From Himantopus leucocephalus (taxonomy: Eukaryota > Chordata > Aves > Charadriiformes > Recurvirostridae): DNA of 64,000 bases. The stretch is taken from contig RSEF01000003.1 of the NCBI GenBank assembly GCA_003993805.1, forward strand, positions 87,202,292-87,266,291, written 5' to 3'. Below are positions 37,050 to 49,200 of this stretch, in pieces (the first letter of the stretch is position 1; each line of letters opens with the position of its first letter). Below the pieces are notes generated by a model. That model saw only the letters and a list, made by a program, of their open reading frames with translations. It was not told the DNA's origin and did no database searches. The translations under genes were made by a program, and so were the position numbers.

Positions 37050-37212
37050 CTGGTATTAAATTTTGTTGTCTTTATTGCATAAAGAGATTTTTTAGAATTT
37101 AAATTTTATATTATTTACAAGAAAATATACAATGCAAGGTGAAAATGTCACATGTCCATTACAATAGTGCACAGCAGATGTTTCTACTGGGTGCCCAGCA
37201 AGGTCCTTGCAT
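37050..37212 (-). other. SNX14: SNX14 3' untranslated region (approximate end)
   Basis: A short AT-rich stretch from the stop codon to just past the poly(A) signal at 37071-37076. The cleavage point is inferred. Confidence 0.65.
37071..37076 (-). terminator. SNX14: SNX14 polyadenylation signal AATAAA
   Basis: TTTATT on the + strand, about 137 nt after the SNX14 stop in transcript orientation, followed by a T/G-containing stretch (tttgttgtc on +, read in reverse). This faces the NT5E poly(A) signal about 1.3 kb away. Confidence 0.7.
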
Positions 37213-37251
37213 TCACATCCAACATGACACAGAGCTAGCTTCCTTCGGACC
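37213..37251 (-). CDS. SNX14: SNX14 terminal coding exon: [12 protein letters not shown] stop
   Basis: Thirteen codons including TGA. It matches the human C-terminus VQKEVTSVTSWM. The alternative frame of this region is open further but does not match the family. Confidence 0.93.
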   Translation of the reverse strand, partial: GPKEASSVSCWM

Positions 37252-40200
37252 CTGTCAAACAGTAATGGAGAGAAAAATTGACTTACTAAGTACAAATACG
37301 CATATTTACATATAAATGACTGAACTGAGCTGCAATGAGCAATTGTATTTGAAAACATCCACTCAAAACCAGAGTTAAGAGAAAGGAAGGCTACTCCTTT
37401 CAGGTTTTTAATATTATTTCTTGAAATAGGTATTTTCTTCTTTCTCTGGAAGTTCTCACCTCCCCCATTCCTAACCGCTAAACACAATTTTCTTAACACA
37501 GCAATTTTCTGCTCTGGAAATGGCACTAGCATGATATTTTTTCAACTGGATTTCTTTTCTTCCTCTGCTAAGAATGCTACTCCTGTCTCAGCAGTTCCTT
37601 TTCCTTGTATCCTGTCTGACAGACTTCCAAGGGACTGGCTCTGCATTGAATCAAAGGAAAACCTCATATATTAGGTTGTTTCCAGCTCTTATCCTTAGAA
37701 CTTGTTCACTTATGCATGCTGCCATTGAACAGCCTATTTGAGGTGATCCAGTATATACCCATGCTGGTACATGTAGCAGGACAGAATCATAGAATGGTTT
37801 AGGTTGGAAGGGACCGTGAAGATCATCGAGTTCCAACCCCCCTGCCATGGACATAGACATAGACACCTCCCACTAGACCAGGTTGCTCAAAGCCCCATCC
37901 AGCCTGGCCTTGAACACTTCCAGGGATGGAGCTTCCACAACTTCAGGCAACCTGTTCCAGTGCCTCACCACACTCAGAGTGAAAAATTTCCTCCTAATAT
38001 CTAATCTAAATCTACCCTCTTTCAGTTTAAAGTCATTCCCCCTTGTCCTATCGCTACATGCCCTTCACTTCCTAAATCAGGAAATGCATAAAATAGAGCT
38101 GTGACAATCAATCACAAAGAAAGGCAGAGATCCTCGCTGCTGATTGCTCTGTCCAATTCTCCTGAAAGGCAGCTCAGACTTGCTGTATGCCAGACAAATG
38201 GGGCCCAAACTGGTTTGGAAAGAGCTAATTAACAAAAATTTAAATAATCCAGATTTCGATGATTTCAACACATCAGTTCCCCCCGAAATCTAAAATTATT
38301 ACTACAAAGGAACAACAGCAATAATGCACCAACGACCAGACTCACTAGCAGCTTGAAGAATTCTGCAGCTCTTGAACGGAGTTAGCACATACCTTACTGA
38401 GCTCTGGAAAGAGTTCTTGAATCCCAATGTCCAGCAGAACGTACGTTAACTAAAAGAAAATAAAGAAAATCAAGAGCACTCCAAGGCCACACTCCTACTT
38501 TTTATTTTTAACTCTCAATTAGAGCTAATTCCTCTGTTAGAGCTATACATATGCTTCAGGAAATTCTGTGCTAAAAGGCGAGTTTCTCACGCGTTGCAAG
38601 TTACCTGTTTGTTGAGCACTGGTTGCTGCATTCCGTCAAACAGAAGCCTGATGCCTTCGTATTTAGCCTCTTCCCCAATGCACTTGCCTATTAAATCTAG
38701 ACCAGACACCGACAACAAATACACAAGTCATTAGGAAGCACTGCAAAACAGCTATAACGATGCAGTTACAGAACTCCAGTAATTAAAAAAAGTTTAAATT
38801 AAAGAAACAGTTCAAATTTTATCCATCTAAAGTGGTAAATGGAAAAACAAACACTCCTTTGGTTCCTTCCTTTTTCCTCCCTTTCCTTCGGGGCTGCACA
38901 CTTTTTCTAATATCAAGTTACTGTCCTAATACATTGTTTAATAAACCACAATGTGAAATTTTTTAATTACTTTCTGAATAACCTAGCAAAGGGACCCCTC
39001 TTCCCTGATTTATGCAGTGTACGGCGAGCTCAGATTTCTCTTGGCTTCATGGCATGCCTATTTTAACCCAGTTTTCATCTGGATAAGATACAAACCACAG
39101 GACCATTCTAAAGATGAGGAAATTATGGTATTAAGTACATTTGTAAAGCTCTTAATTTCCATCATGTCATTATTAGCCTTTTTGCTACACCGTTAGTCAG
39201 CAACACTTAAGCGACGAAACTGAACTCCTGGGTTTTTACACCTAGTAGCAGTATTCTAGTCAATGCAAACCTTAGCAGTGTAAGTATTATTTGATTTGGA
39301 AAACTAATGTGGCTGTATTTGGCTTATATATCTGCTTGAACAATTGAACATACTCATAGAGAGAGTCAGGAAATACAGAACCTGGAATGTATCTCATCAT
39401 TTCTTCAAAAGTCTGCTTTGCTCGTTTCTGTTTATCCTGGACAGAGCGAGGTTCGGTATTCTCACAAAACACGGCATCTGCAGCGAAGACACATTGAAAA
39501 AGAAACCCTTTAGGCAGCTATGCATCACTGGCATATAAAAACTGTTTTGGATTATGGCTTTGAAGTTGAGCTTCTTCTGTATGATCTTGACTGGAAGGGA
39601 ATTCTAGCCTTGCCAGATAATAGTCTTTTGATTACATTACCCTGATTGAATCCAGAATACCCAACCTGTGTGAAGGGCAATAATCTTTTGCCAATTTGCT
39701 TCCATTCTTTCCAAATTTTTACAGCATTATCTTCTAGGTTTGGATCAATTCTGCTTTAGGTTAGTTATGATCTCCCTACTTACAATTTCCCTTTTGCTTT
39801 CAAAACTATAAGCAGTATTTATACCTTGTGCTAAAGCACTGTCTGGAGCTGTCAAAAATTTCAGATTTATCTATGAATAAAAGAACCCCAAGAATAGAAA
39901 TATTAGGCACTCAGATTTGGGTTTAGGCTCCAAAAGATTTACTCTTTTGCTTTTTTGTCTTTCACAAGATTTCTTTTTGGCTTGGTACAGATAGAGCTGT
40001 CTTGATACCAGAGCTTTGGCCAGATGTGTTGTTTAGATCTGACTGTAGTCAGATAATACTTCTCTACAGTTGTGAGGTCACTTTTAAATTCTTTTTTTTA
40101 ATCTCCCTCCCCTTCCCTTATCTGAAGGTCAAGAACACTCAAACCCTCTCAAAAGCCCACCACAACAAAGGGAACAAAAAAATTAACAGTAAAGGACTGT

Positions 40201-43200
40201 GATGCAGCACACAAGTGATAACTAATTCAAAGACAACATGAAATATTCACACTCTGACATACTAAACCACCTTTATTCTGTTTTTCATGTTCTTTGCACA
40301 CATTAGCAAATTACTATTCATAATACTTTTTTCTGTAATCACCACTGACAGACTTGGCCGACTCAGCATCTTCTCGCAACAAGCTTTTAGAATCTTTTCA
40401 CGGGCCCACTTGATTTTTAACACTGCGTTAGCTTCAGTCAAGCATTGCAAAGCTTGGTACTTGGAAACTTAACAGAAGGGATTTCAACTATCAAACTAAA
40501 GCAGCATTTTCCCATCAAAGATGTAACTTTTACTAACCTCTCAGCAGCGTTATCAGAGAAACCAAACGATGCTCCTGAAATAGCTGTTCTAACTTATAAT
40601 GCAAGTAATAGTCTGTGTACAGTTCCAATGTATTTTTGAAGAGAATTCTTCCTCCCATCAAGAGGTGATGCAACCAGTCAGGAATGCGGAAAACTACCCT
40701 ACCTGCAAAGTTACAGTAACACAAGTTTACAAAGTTCTCCTGATAATGATGATAGTGGACTCACTTATTCAAAANTCAAAAGAAAAAAAAAAAAAAGAAA
40801 GAAAAGATTGCAAACAAGCAAACAACCTTGTAGTTTTGTTAGTGCAACACTAGAAAAATATTTTCCACTATTCTCCAGATTGCTTATCAAATACCTCCTT
40901 CAACTGTTACTATTTAGTTCTCAGAATGTACAAGCAACCTAGACACATTTGAGAAAAAGGAAGGGACCTACCTCCCATAAGCTCATACTCTGAGATGCAG
41001 AAAGAAAGAGATATAACAAAACAACTGAGCAATAATGAAAGATAAATTATGCTATTTTAGCGCAGCGATAAGGTCTTTTAAAGAATGACTGTGTTCCTAA
41101 GTTGTATACTGTTAAACTTGCAAGTGCTGAATTATATGAGTACTACAATGGAACTTTATTTCTTACCAAAGAACCTGAACTTCCTATTTGGCATGAAGTA
41201 CAAAAATAATTAAGAGAAATCACTTCTTACCAACATACATTAAGTAGTCATAGACTCCTTCTACAGTCATCATTTCCATGAAGTAGTTCTGATTTTGTCG
41301 TCTTTCTGTATTCTCAGACCGGTTTGCATTATTCTTGAATAAGTCATTGAAAAGCTAAAAATAAAAACGTAATACTGAAAAAATTGCATTCAAAGGTAAA
41401 AGGACAGCCACCAGATCTGTGGTTTGGTGGGGGTTTTGTGGGTTTTATTTGGTGGGTTTGGGGTTTTTTTTAATTAAAAGTAGCTCTTTTTCAGAGCTTT
41501 CAAAGAACTAATCAATTTTCCATGATTTTAAATTTATAAAAAAATTAATAAATAACGGTTTACTCTCCAAAGGGCGGCAAAAAATAAAAAGCATGTCACA
41601 TGTTGCCAAGATACCCAACAACCAAAATACCCGGATTTAGAACACCACAGCACGGCGACCAAGGCAGTAATTTGTGAAGCCTTTTGCTCCCGATACCTTC
41701 ACACATCTAGACTTTATCACAGGGTTTAATACCTTTGATGCACCCCATTCTATCAATGAGGGTCATAAAGGACATGAAGTTTGTCAGCCTTAAATCACAG
41801 GGGGACCCTACAACATCCAAGTGTTCCTAAATATCTTGTTGGCTTCCAATTTGAAATAAATACAATGGGCTCTAGACAAAACATCCAACTTTTTACCAGG
41901 GGGTGGAGGGGCACAGGGAACAACAACTACTTCTGTGCTTGATCATTTATAGCAAGAACTTAATGAATCTTGTAAGTTATGAACATTTGGGGTTTTTTTT
42001 CCATTTATCCCATTACTTTTCATTTTATTCCTTTATCCTATTTTCTCATGTTCTACCCCCCACCGCTTTTATTGCCCTTGATTCTTCTCCAAAATATAAA
42101 ATACTTGTAAAATCCCAAGAAGAGCTTCCCAAGAAGGTCTTCCCTGCATCCCATTAGGTGTCCTGCATCACCTAGGGACACCTCCTTCCACCCCTCCCCA
42201 AGCACCCCAATTCTGTGGGCTCCAGCAGCTGGAAAGGAGTTGTTCTCCGACTCTTGAGGCTCTCTATATTTGACAATACCTAGCAATCACCATTAACGGT
42301 TTATTTTAAATTATCTTATCCCCCAAACTGTTGATCTAAAGATAGAAAAGAATTTATACAAAATACTCTGTATTATGAAAAGAAAGTTCAAAAGTTTATG
42401 CCAAGCTTCTAAAAAAAAATATTCCAGAACTAGAAGCAAATGCAATGTAATTAGTGTTGCCTAGGTTGAGATGATTGCTACTGACACAGATTTTTCTGTA
42501 TCACTCCCAAATTAAAAATAGTTCCAAGGAATGGGAAGTACTTTGCTTATACATGGCTAACTTTCTGTAGAGGCTCTGAATCATGCAAGGCTCTAAAGAG
42601 AATGCTCTGCACTCTTAGGAAGAATTACTTTAGGAAATCTGGCAAGACTCAGGTTTTGACTTGTACTTCTTTAGGCCCTCGCTTTCGTTAAGTGCTGAAC
42701 TGCTGGCATTATCTTCACAAAGTTCACTCAAACTAAACAACACCAGGTTATTACATAAATTACATGAAAGAGCAAATATGGTTAATGCACTGGTGGATGA
42801 CTGGTATCCAGGAAAGAACGAACCTAAAGAGAACACATAATTATTCACGCCTACTGTATGAAAGCGTCCCTGGTATGTTGTTTAAAAAACCCTGTATAAA
42901 CTGAAGTCTATATCCTCCTCAATACTGAAACTAGGACACTGGGAAAATCTCAGTTGAATTATTGTAACTTAAACAAGAGCCTCATTTATTTTTTTAGATA
43001 CACCCCACGACCTGACAGGGGCGATACGTACTGAGCCAACTCAAAGCAGCCCATTGCGCAATGCAGATAAAGTTTCAGAGGAGTGTGTACAGACCAAACT
43101 AAATCATTAACAGCAGTCCCACAGGTGATCTATTAAAACAAAACCAAAAAAAAAAACCAAATGGGAAGGCCATCTTAGGGCAAAGCTTTTTGTCTTCCGA

Positions 43201-46200
43201 AAGTTGTTTCAGCTTTCACCCCAAACCAGGAGCAGTATCTTTTGAATGTTGTTCTATGTACCTCTGCACATGGATAATCTGTCTTCCACCTTAAATATAA
43301 CGCTTCCCTGATTATTGTCAGGCTTTGAAAACTTCGACTCTTGCACACGGCATTTCAGAAAGCAACAGCAGATCGATGCATGCCAAAGTTACTGAGCCAA
43401 TGAGCAGTTTTTATAAAGTATATACCGTGCGCTATTCCAGTACAAGTATGTATTCTACAGTCATTAGCAATGCACGTCTGCAGGATGCAGCAGCCATAAC
43501 ACAAACTGGCGTTGTATCTCTACTTAGAAGGTGTTTTACACTTGCCAAGATTTCGTCTCGGCCAAAAAAGCCAAGTGAAAAACATGCAATTGGGTATCTA
43601 ATACAGAAGTTGAGATTATAGTCACAATTCGGATAAGCATGGGATTTTGCTTTTAAATGTTTCTGCGCATGTTAGTATTTGAGATGTGATATAATGCTCG
43701 CTGTTGTGATTAGACTAAAAAAAGACAAGCAAGACAAACTCCACTGTTATCATTATTCATATCTTTAGGATTAAACAGTAACTGTGATTATAAACATGAA
43801 ATATTATTCAAAGGCTTTCAATGAGGAAATTCCATGGATTGGTACTGGTTCATAATGGAAGCCAAGCTCTTGAAGTGAATGAAAGATAAAAGGACTGTAT
43901 TAAGAAAAAGATCAAAGTAATCCTTTGTCCGATAGGTCGTCTATTGTACCTTGATGGGAAAAGCTAGCAAAGTAAGTATGAAGGCTTACACAAAACACCT
44001 AACAGAAAAAACACAGTTACTCAACAGTTATTGAGTGCATATGCAAATATACGCCCATACATTCCAGCATAGGTGTGAAGTTTACAGAGGCAATACCACG
44101 ATTATGAACAATATCCACAGCCGGAGGCATGAACCTCTCCACCGTTTCTCCTGATCATTTGGAAGTACAGATGACTATACCGAAATGGTAAGAAGAAAGA
44201 GTGTATGTAGCGTCTGAACCACATCAGTTAGTGTATTGAAAAACAACCGTGTCTTCCTCCGAGAAACTATGCATAACTATGCATTATTACTGTTGGTGTT
44301 CCAAAAGCAGTTTTTATTGCTGTTGGCAGGTCATCACAAGCCAGCAGAACAACGCTTTTGTAGGCATATTTTGCAAAGCGCATCAGCTGAGAAGTCCTCA
44401 CCTATTCTTGCAAGTCTGACAAAAGCACATTCGGAAGATGACTGAGCTGCTTACAGACCTTCAGAACAGAAACATAGCTGGGAAATCCACAAATCCTGTT
44501 GGTGCCTTTACTGGGTGGGGGGTTGTTCACTTGTTTGTTTTAGCCAGGGTGGCTGGTAACTCTTTCAATCTAGTGGAGCTGATACAGAATAAAATCCAAT
44601 TACTACTGGCTGCGCTAAGGTTGACTGCCCATGTTCATTATGCATTTTTAACTAGAAGTCTTTCCACTGATACTTAAAACATACACAAGCAACCAGGAAT
44701 ATTCAAAAGGAAGCAGCATGCAGAAAATTTCTCATAGAAGTAAGCACATTTCTGATTGAACTCAAGCTTTCACCTGCCCTGGCAGATTTTCAGGCATTCC
44801 TTACTCAGCCTGTTGATGAAGAGGCAGCCTGGGTGTACCCTACTCATGGCAATAGAGTTGGCAGCACGAGCACCGGGGAATGTGTACACTCTTAGCGGAT
44901 TCCAACATGTTGATACTAGAATAAACAGATCTGTGTCAGACAAGGTATACGGCAACACCATGGCAATACAAGCATCAGCTGGAAATCAACTCTAGCCTTT
45001 ACCAAAAAATTTTGTGTTGAAGAACTTCCTTGCTGTAAGATAGCATGCTCTTCTCACAGGTGGGCACTCAGAAAGTGTCTTTTCAGCCTCCTGCGAGATC
45101 ACCTCGCTGACTGCACGCAGGTAGCTCGCGCAATCCTGGTACAGACATTTAACATTCATCTCCATCGCCAGTTTCTATTGGGTAAGAGTACCGGGCTACT
45201 GCACAGCGCTTATATCTTCACCAAGTCATCACGTGGCACAACAGAAGTGGAACTGCAGAACTGAACACCTGAAGTCTATGCCAGCTGTATTGGGGGGGCG
45301 GGGGGGGCAGGAAGGGGTGTTACCTCAGTCTACCTTTGGTCTGGCCTTTGGACTGCACACCCCTTGGTGCCTGCATTCCTAGACACTCTTTTCCAGCTTA
45401 GTTTCATCTGAAATAAATTCACTTAATGAGTTTTAAGACAGCTCCCTAGTATGAGAGAAAACGCGACAAGCAGAGACGATCAGGAGATTTGCTTCTAAAA
45501 AGCATCACTGATATGGACTAAAATGGTCTAGCAGATGAAGCCAGTGTGGCTTACAAATCAAATCCAAGAAGGGACAAGACGTAAATGGCACGGTGTCCTG
45601 GCACCAGGCACACAGTTCTTCCCAAGCATGGGCTGACTCGAGAAAGAGAAGACTGTCTCCCAAAGCAGGCACAAGCACCCCAGCAAACCAGCAAGAGAGA
45701 TGAATTTCACAACGTGCATGCAAGACTCAACAGAGACCATAACACAGCACAACCTGGGATATCAGATCTCTGATAATAACAGTTATCGTGTGAGTAAGTG
45801 TGTGCGCTCCAGAAATTAGTGAGAAAGCAGTCAGCACATGAATTCCTTACGCATACACGCCTCTGCTGGTCAAAACTGGTAGCGTCAGTTGAGCACAAAC
45901 AGATACTGAATATCTGATCACAGAATTGTCTTGCAGCACCCAGCAAGGCAAAGTGTCTTGACTGCACCCACCCACAGGTTGGGCCCCTGCAAACCTCCCC
46001 AAGTTCAACAAGGCCAAGTGCAAAGTTCTGCAGGCTGGGCAAAGAATGGATTGAGAGCAGCCCTGAGGAGAAGGACTTGGGGGTGTTGGTTGATGAGAAG
46101 CTCAACGTGAGCTGGCAACGTGCGCTCACAGCGCAGAAAGCCAACTGCATCCTGGGCTGCGTCAAAAGCAGCGTGCCCAGCAGGTCAAGGGAGTTGATTC

Positions 46201-49200
46201 TGCCCCTCTACTCTGTGCTCGTCAGACCCCATCTGTAGTACTGTATCCAGCTCTGGGGGCACTAACATAAGAAGGACATGGACCTGTNNNNNNNNNNNNN
46301 NNNNNNNNNNNNNNNNNNNNNNNNNNNNNNNNNNNNNNNNNNNNNNNNNNNNNNNNNNNNNNNNNNNNNNNNNNNNNNNNNNNNNNNAGCGCACATTGCT
46401 GGCTCATGTCCAGCTTTTCATCCACCAGTAACCCCAACTTCTTCTCAGCAGGGTCACTCTCAATCCCTTCATCCCTCACCCTGTACTGATACCAGAAGTT
46501 GCCCCAACTCACGTGCAGGACCTTGCACTTGGCCTTGTTGAACCTCATGAGGTTCACATGGACCCACTTCTCGAGCTTGTCCAGGTCCCCCTGGATGGCA
46601 TCCCGTCCCTCAGGCATGTGAACTGCACCACACAGCTTGGTGTTGCATGCAAACTTGCTGAGGGTGCACTCAATCCCACTATGTCACTGATGAAGATATT
46701 GAACAGTACTGGTCCCAGTGAAAAAATAATGACCAGATGAAAAGTCATGCATGCAGTCCTATGCATACTTTATTATCCAGAATTATAAAATGTCACTGTA
46801 AGTTCTTAGAGAAAAATTCATTGCTTACAAAGATGTATGATACTGCTACTTTTAGTACTTCTCTGTAATAAGCAATAAGCTCAGAGGCACACTAACTGGG
46901 GATGTGACCTTGGCTTGTGAATGAATACAGGGAAAACAAGGCAACTTAATCAGAAGCCAGCACACAGAAACCCTGCAGTGAACTAAGACAGCAGAAAAGG
47001 CAGAAACTTAACATTTTCAAATAAGGAAGGAAAAAAACCCACCAACAACAAACACTTAAAGACAAATCCAAAGCTTCTACTCACAAAGTCATCTTCTCCT
47101 TCATTTAAGTTATAGTTAGGCAACATAGCTCCTTCCATTGCAGAACTCTTGAATACACCTTTTATTTTGTTGCCTATTCTGCTGATTCCAAATGACTCTC
47201 CTCTCTTCTGTGTGGTCCTAGGAGTACAGAAGCCGGAGTTGACAACACAACTACATTACTATTACTACACATCAGCTCAGTAGGCCATTGCACATGATTT
47301 GCAGATACAAGAAACAACTGTATGAACAAGTAGCCAATATATTTACAATTCCACTTGAATTGAAATTCATTTATGGCAAATATGTTCTCTGATCAATTAG
47401 CAAAATTTCTTGATTACACTTTTAAAAGATACGGGATTCCCATATGCTTAACCATGAGCAAACATTAACACTCTTATAATAGTATCCCAGTAATGCAGGA
47501 CACATAATAAACAACAATTTTGTTTTGACAGGAGAAACTGTCATATTGCTACAGGCAGACACACCAAAAAGGTCACTAACTCTGTTCTTTTCCATGTACT
47601 CATATTTAAATATTTATCCACTCTTGCCAAGTACTGTAAATGGTGTGGTTAGATGCATTTTTTTTGCGTAAACATCCCAGAATTTTAGAAGCATGTACGA
47701 TTCAAGATAGATCTCGACTTTCAAGCATTAGGGACAGACAAAAGGAATGTGCAAGGAGCAAGACTGAGCATGAGAGAAAACAGATGCAACTGAAGAATCT
47801 TGGCTTGAAGAGCTAGTCTGACTGAAAGATGAAGACTTTTTAAAGTCTTGCCACTTATGACAAAGAATCCAAAAAGCAACAAGGTATGGAAAAAGAAAGA
47901 TAATTGGGCAGGAAGCACACTCCTTACTGAGAGAACAGATGTTATAGCATTCTAATGCCCCACAAGACCTGACACTGAAGATTATTTCTTAAGTAGAAAT
48001 GCTAGCAATTCTGGAAAGAAAAATGTTTCTATTGAATATGGAATGAGCCTGAGGTTACTTATGCCGGTTCAATAAATACAGTTGATAGGCGAGTTAAAAA
48101 TCAACACACTGAACTGCAGAATCAAAGACTCAAAAGAACTTAGTAGATTACTGAGATTAAAAGCACAATTAGTACTTTAGACAAAAAATAGCCTGTTTCT
48201 TTTTTGCTTTAAAACAAAAAATTATTAACTACTGAACAGCAGCACCAACTGAACAGCAGAGACAAGCAGCTAAAGCATCTTCATTGCCTGTAAAACCACA
48301 CTGACATCAACTGCTGACTTAAAATGTGCATGTGTGTCACTAGCAATCTTCCTGTTTATAATTTTACCCAGACTGTGTACATGACTAAAATTGCGTAAAT
48401 AATCCACCGTTTTTCCAAATCTTTTGCTTTTTCTCTCTCATATCATTATCAGCTCCAAAGCAGACACACACCATCTATCTTATTTATCTCTGCTAACCAA
48501 AGATAAGGTTGGTTGGCTGTTTGTAGTCTAAATCTATGTTTGAACAATTTTACTCGATTTTTAAACAACTTCTTCTACACATTATTGTGCTGAACTGAAT
48601 TTTTTCACATTGGGGACCTACCTGAATCTTGTTCAAGAGCTTAAACACTAGGCTAGCAAAATAAAAACTTTATTCAGACAAAACTAGACAGCTTTTCTAG
48701 AAGGGTAATGCTTCAGACCTCTGGCTTGACTCTTGAAGAAGTTTTCATCATTCCTGTGAAAATTTGTGCAGTTCTCAAAATTTTGAGCAAAAACATTAAT
48801 TTGCACAAGCTGAAAGATTTGATAAGAGTACTCCAGGCTCAGATCAGTTCTTTCCTGAGCTGGTGATGCTCCAGCTGAAGGCGGAATACAGCTTTGCCTA
48901 GAACTGCAGTACTGAGCTGTATGGGGCCAGGACTCAACCTGATAGCTAGGAACCACCCCTTCCTGCTCTGATGCTGAGCCCAAAGATTACGCCTAATGAG
49001 TACAGAGCAATCACTAAACTGGAACAAGTACAAAGTAACAAACTAGAATGGGATTCTCTTCACAGGAAGAGACACAAATTCAGAGCACAAACTGGTGAAT
49101 AAGAGGGTACACAGACGCCTGGTGGGCAACGTATGGAGAGAACATAGGACTGGTTTAGCAAAAATCCTTGCGCAAGCTCGCAGAGCACAAACCAGATTAG

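Larger units (their letters stand above)
38697..41230 (-). other. SNX14: SNX14 introns between Nexin_C exons (38697-39381, 39478-40537, 40703-41230)
   Basis: Three short AT-rich introns separated by the coding exons at 39382-39477 and 40538-40702. A single n at 40775 lies between two copies of TCAAAA. No transposon or RNA gene is recognised. Confidence 0.8.
41355..47084 (-). other. SNX14: SNX14 interval where the PX-domain exons should be
   Basis: I searched this interval on the - strand for the acidic linker, the PX core (such as a WSVYRRYLEFYVLE-like segment) and the pre-Nexin_C linker, and found none. It contains AT-rich intron sequence, several short unrecognised ORFs, a G-run near 45295, and two CR1 fragments in opposite orientation facing a 100-N gap at 46288-46387. 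Confidence 0.75.

Noticed and set aside
42630..42848. 72-aa - strand ORF ending [15 protein letters not shown], considered as a missing SNX14 exon
   Set aside because: It does not align with the SNX14 PX or pre-Nexin_C linker, and no phase-compatible splice sites bound it.
43325..43621. 98-aa + strand ORF inside the SNX14 PX-gap interval
   Set aside because: It is unlike SNX14 or any family I recognise, has no splice context, and is on the wrong strand for SNX14.
46222..46617. 131-aa - strand ORF with a reverse-transcriptase-like sequence
   Set aside because: It is a frameshifted CR1 LINE pol fragment interrupted by the N gap, not a gene.
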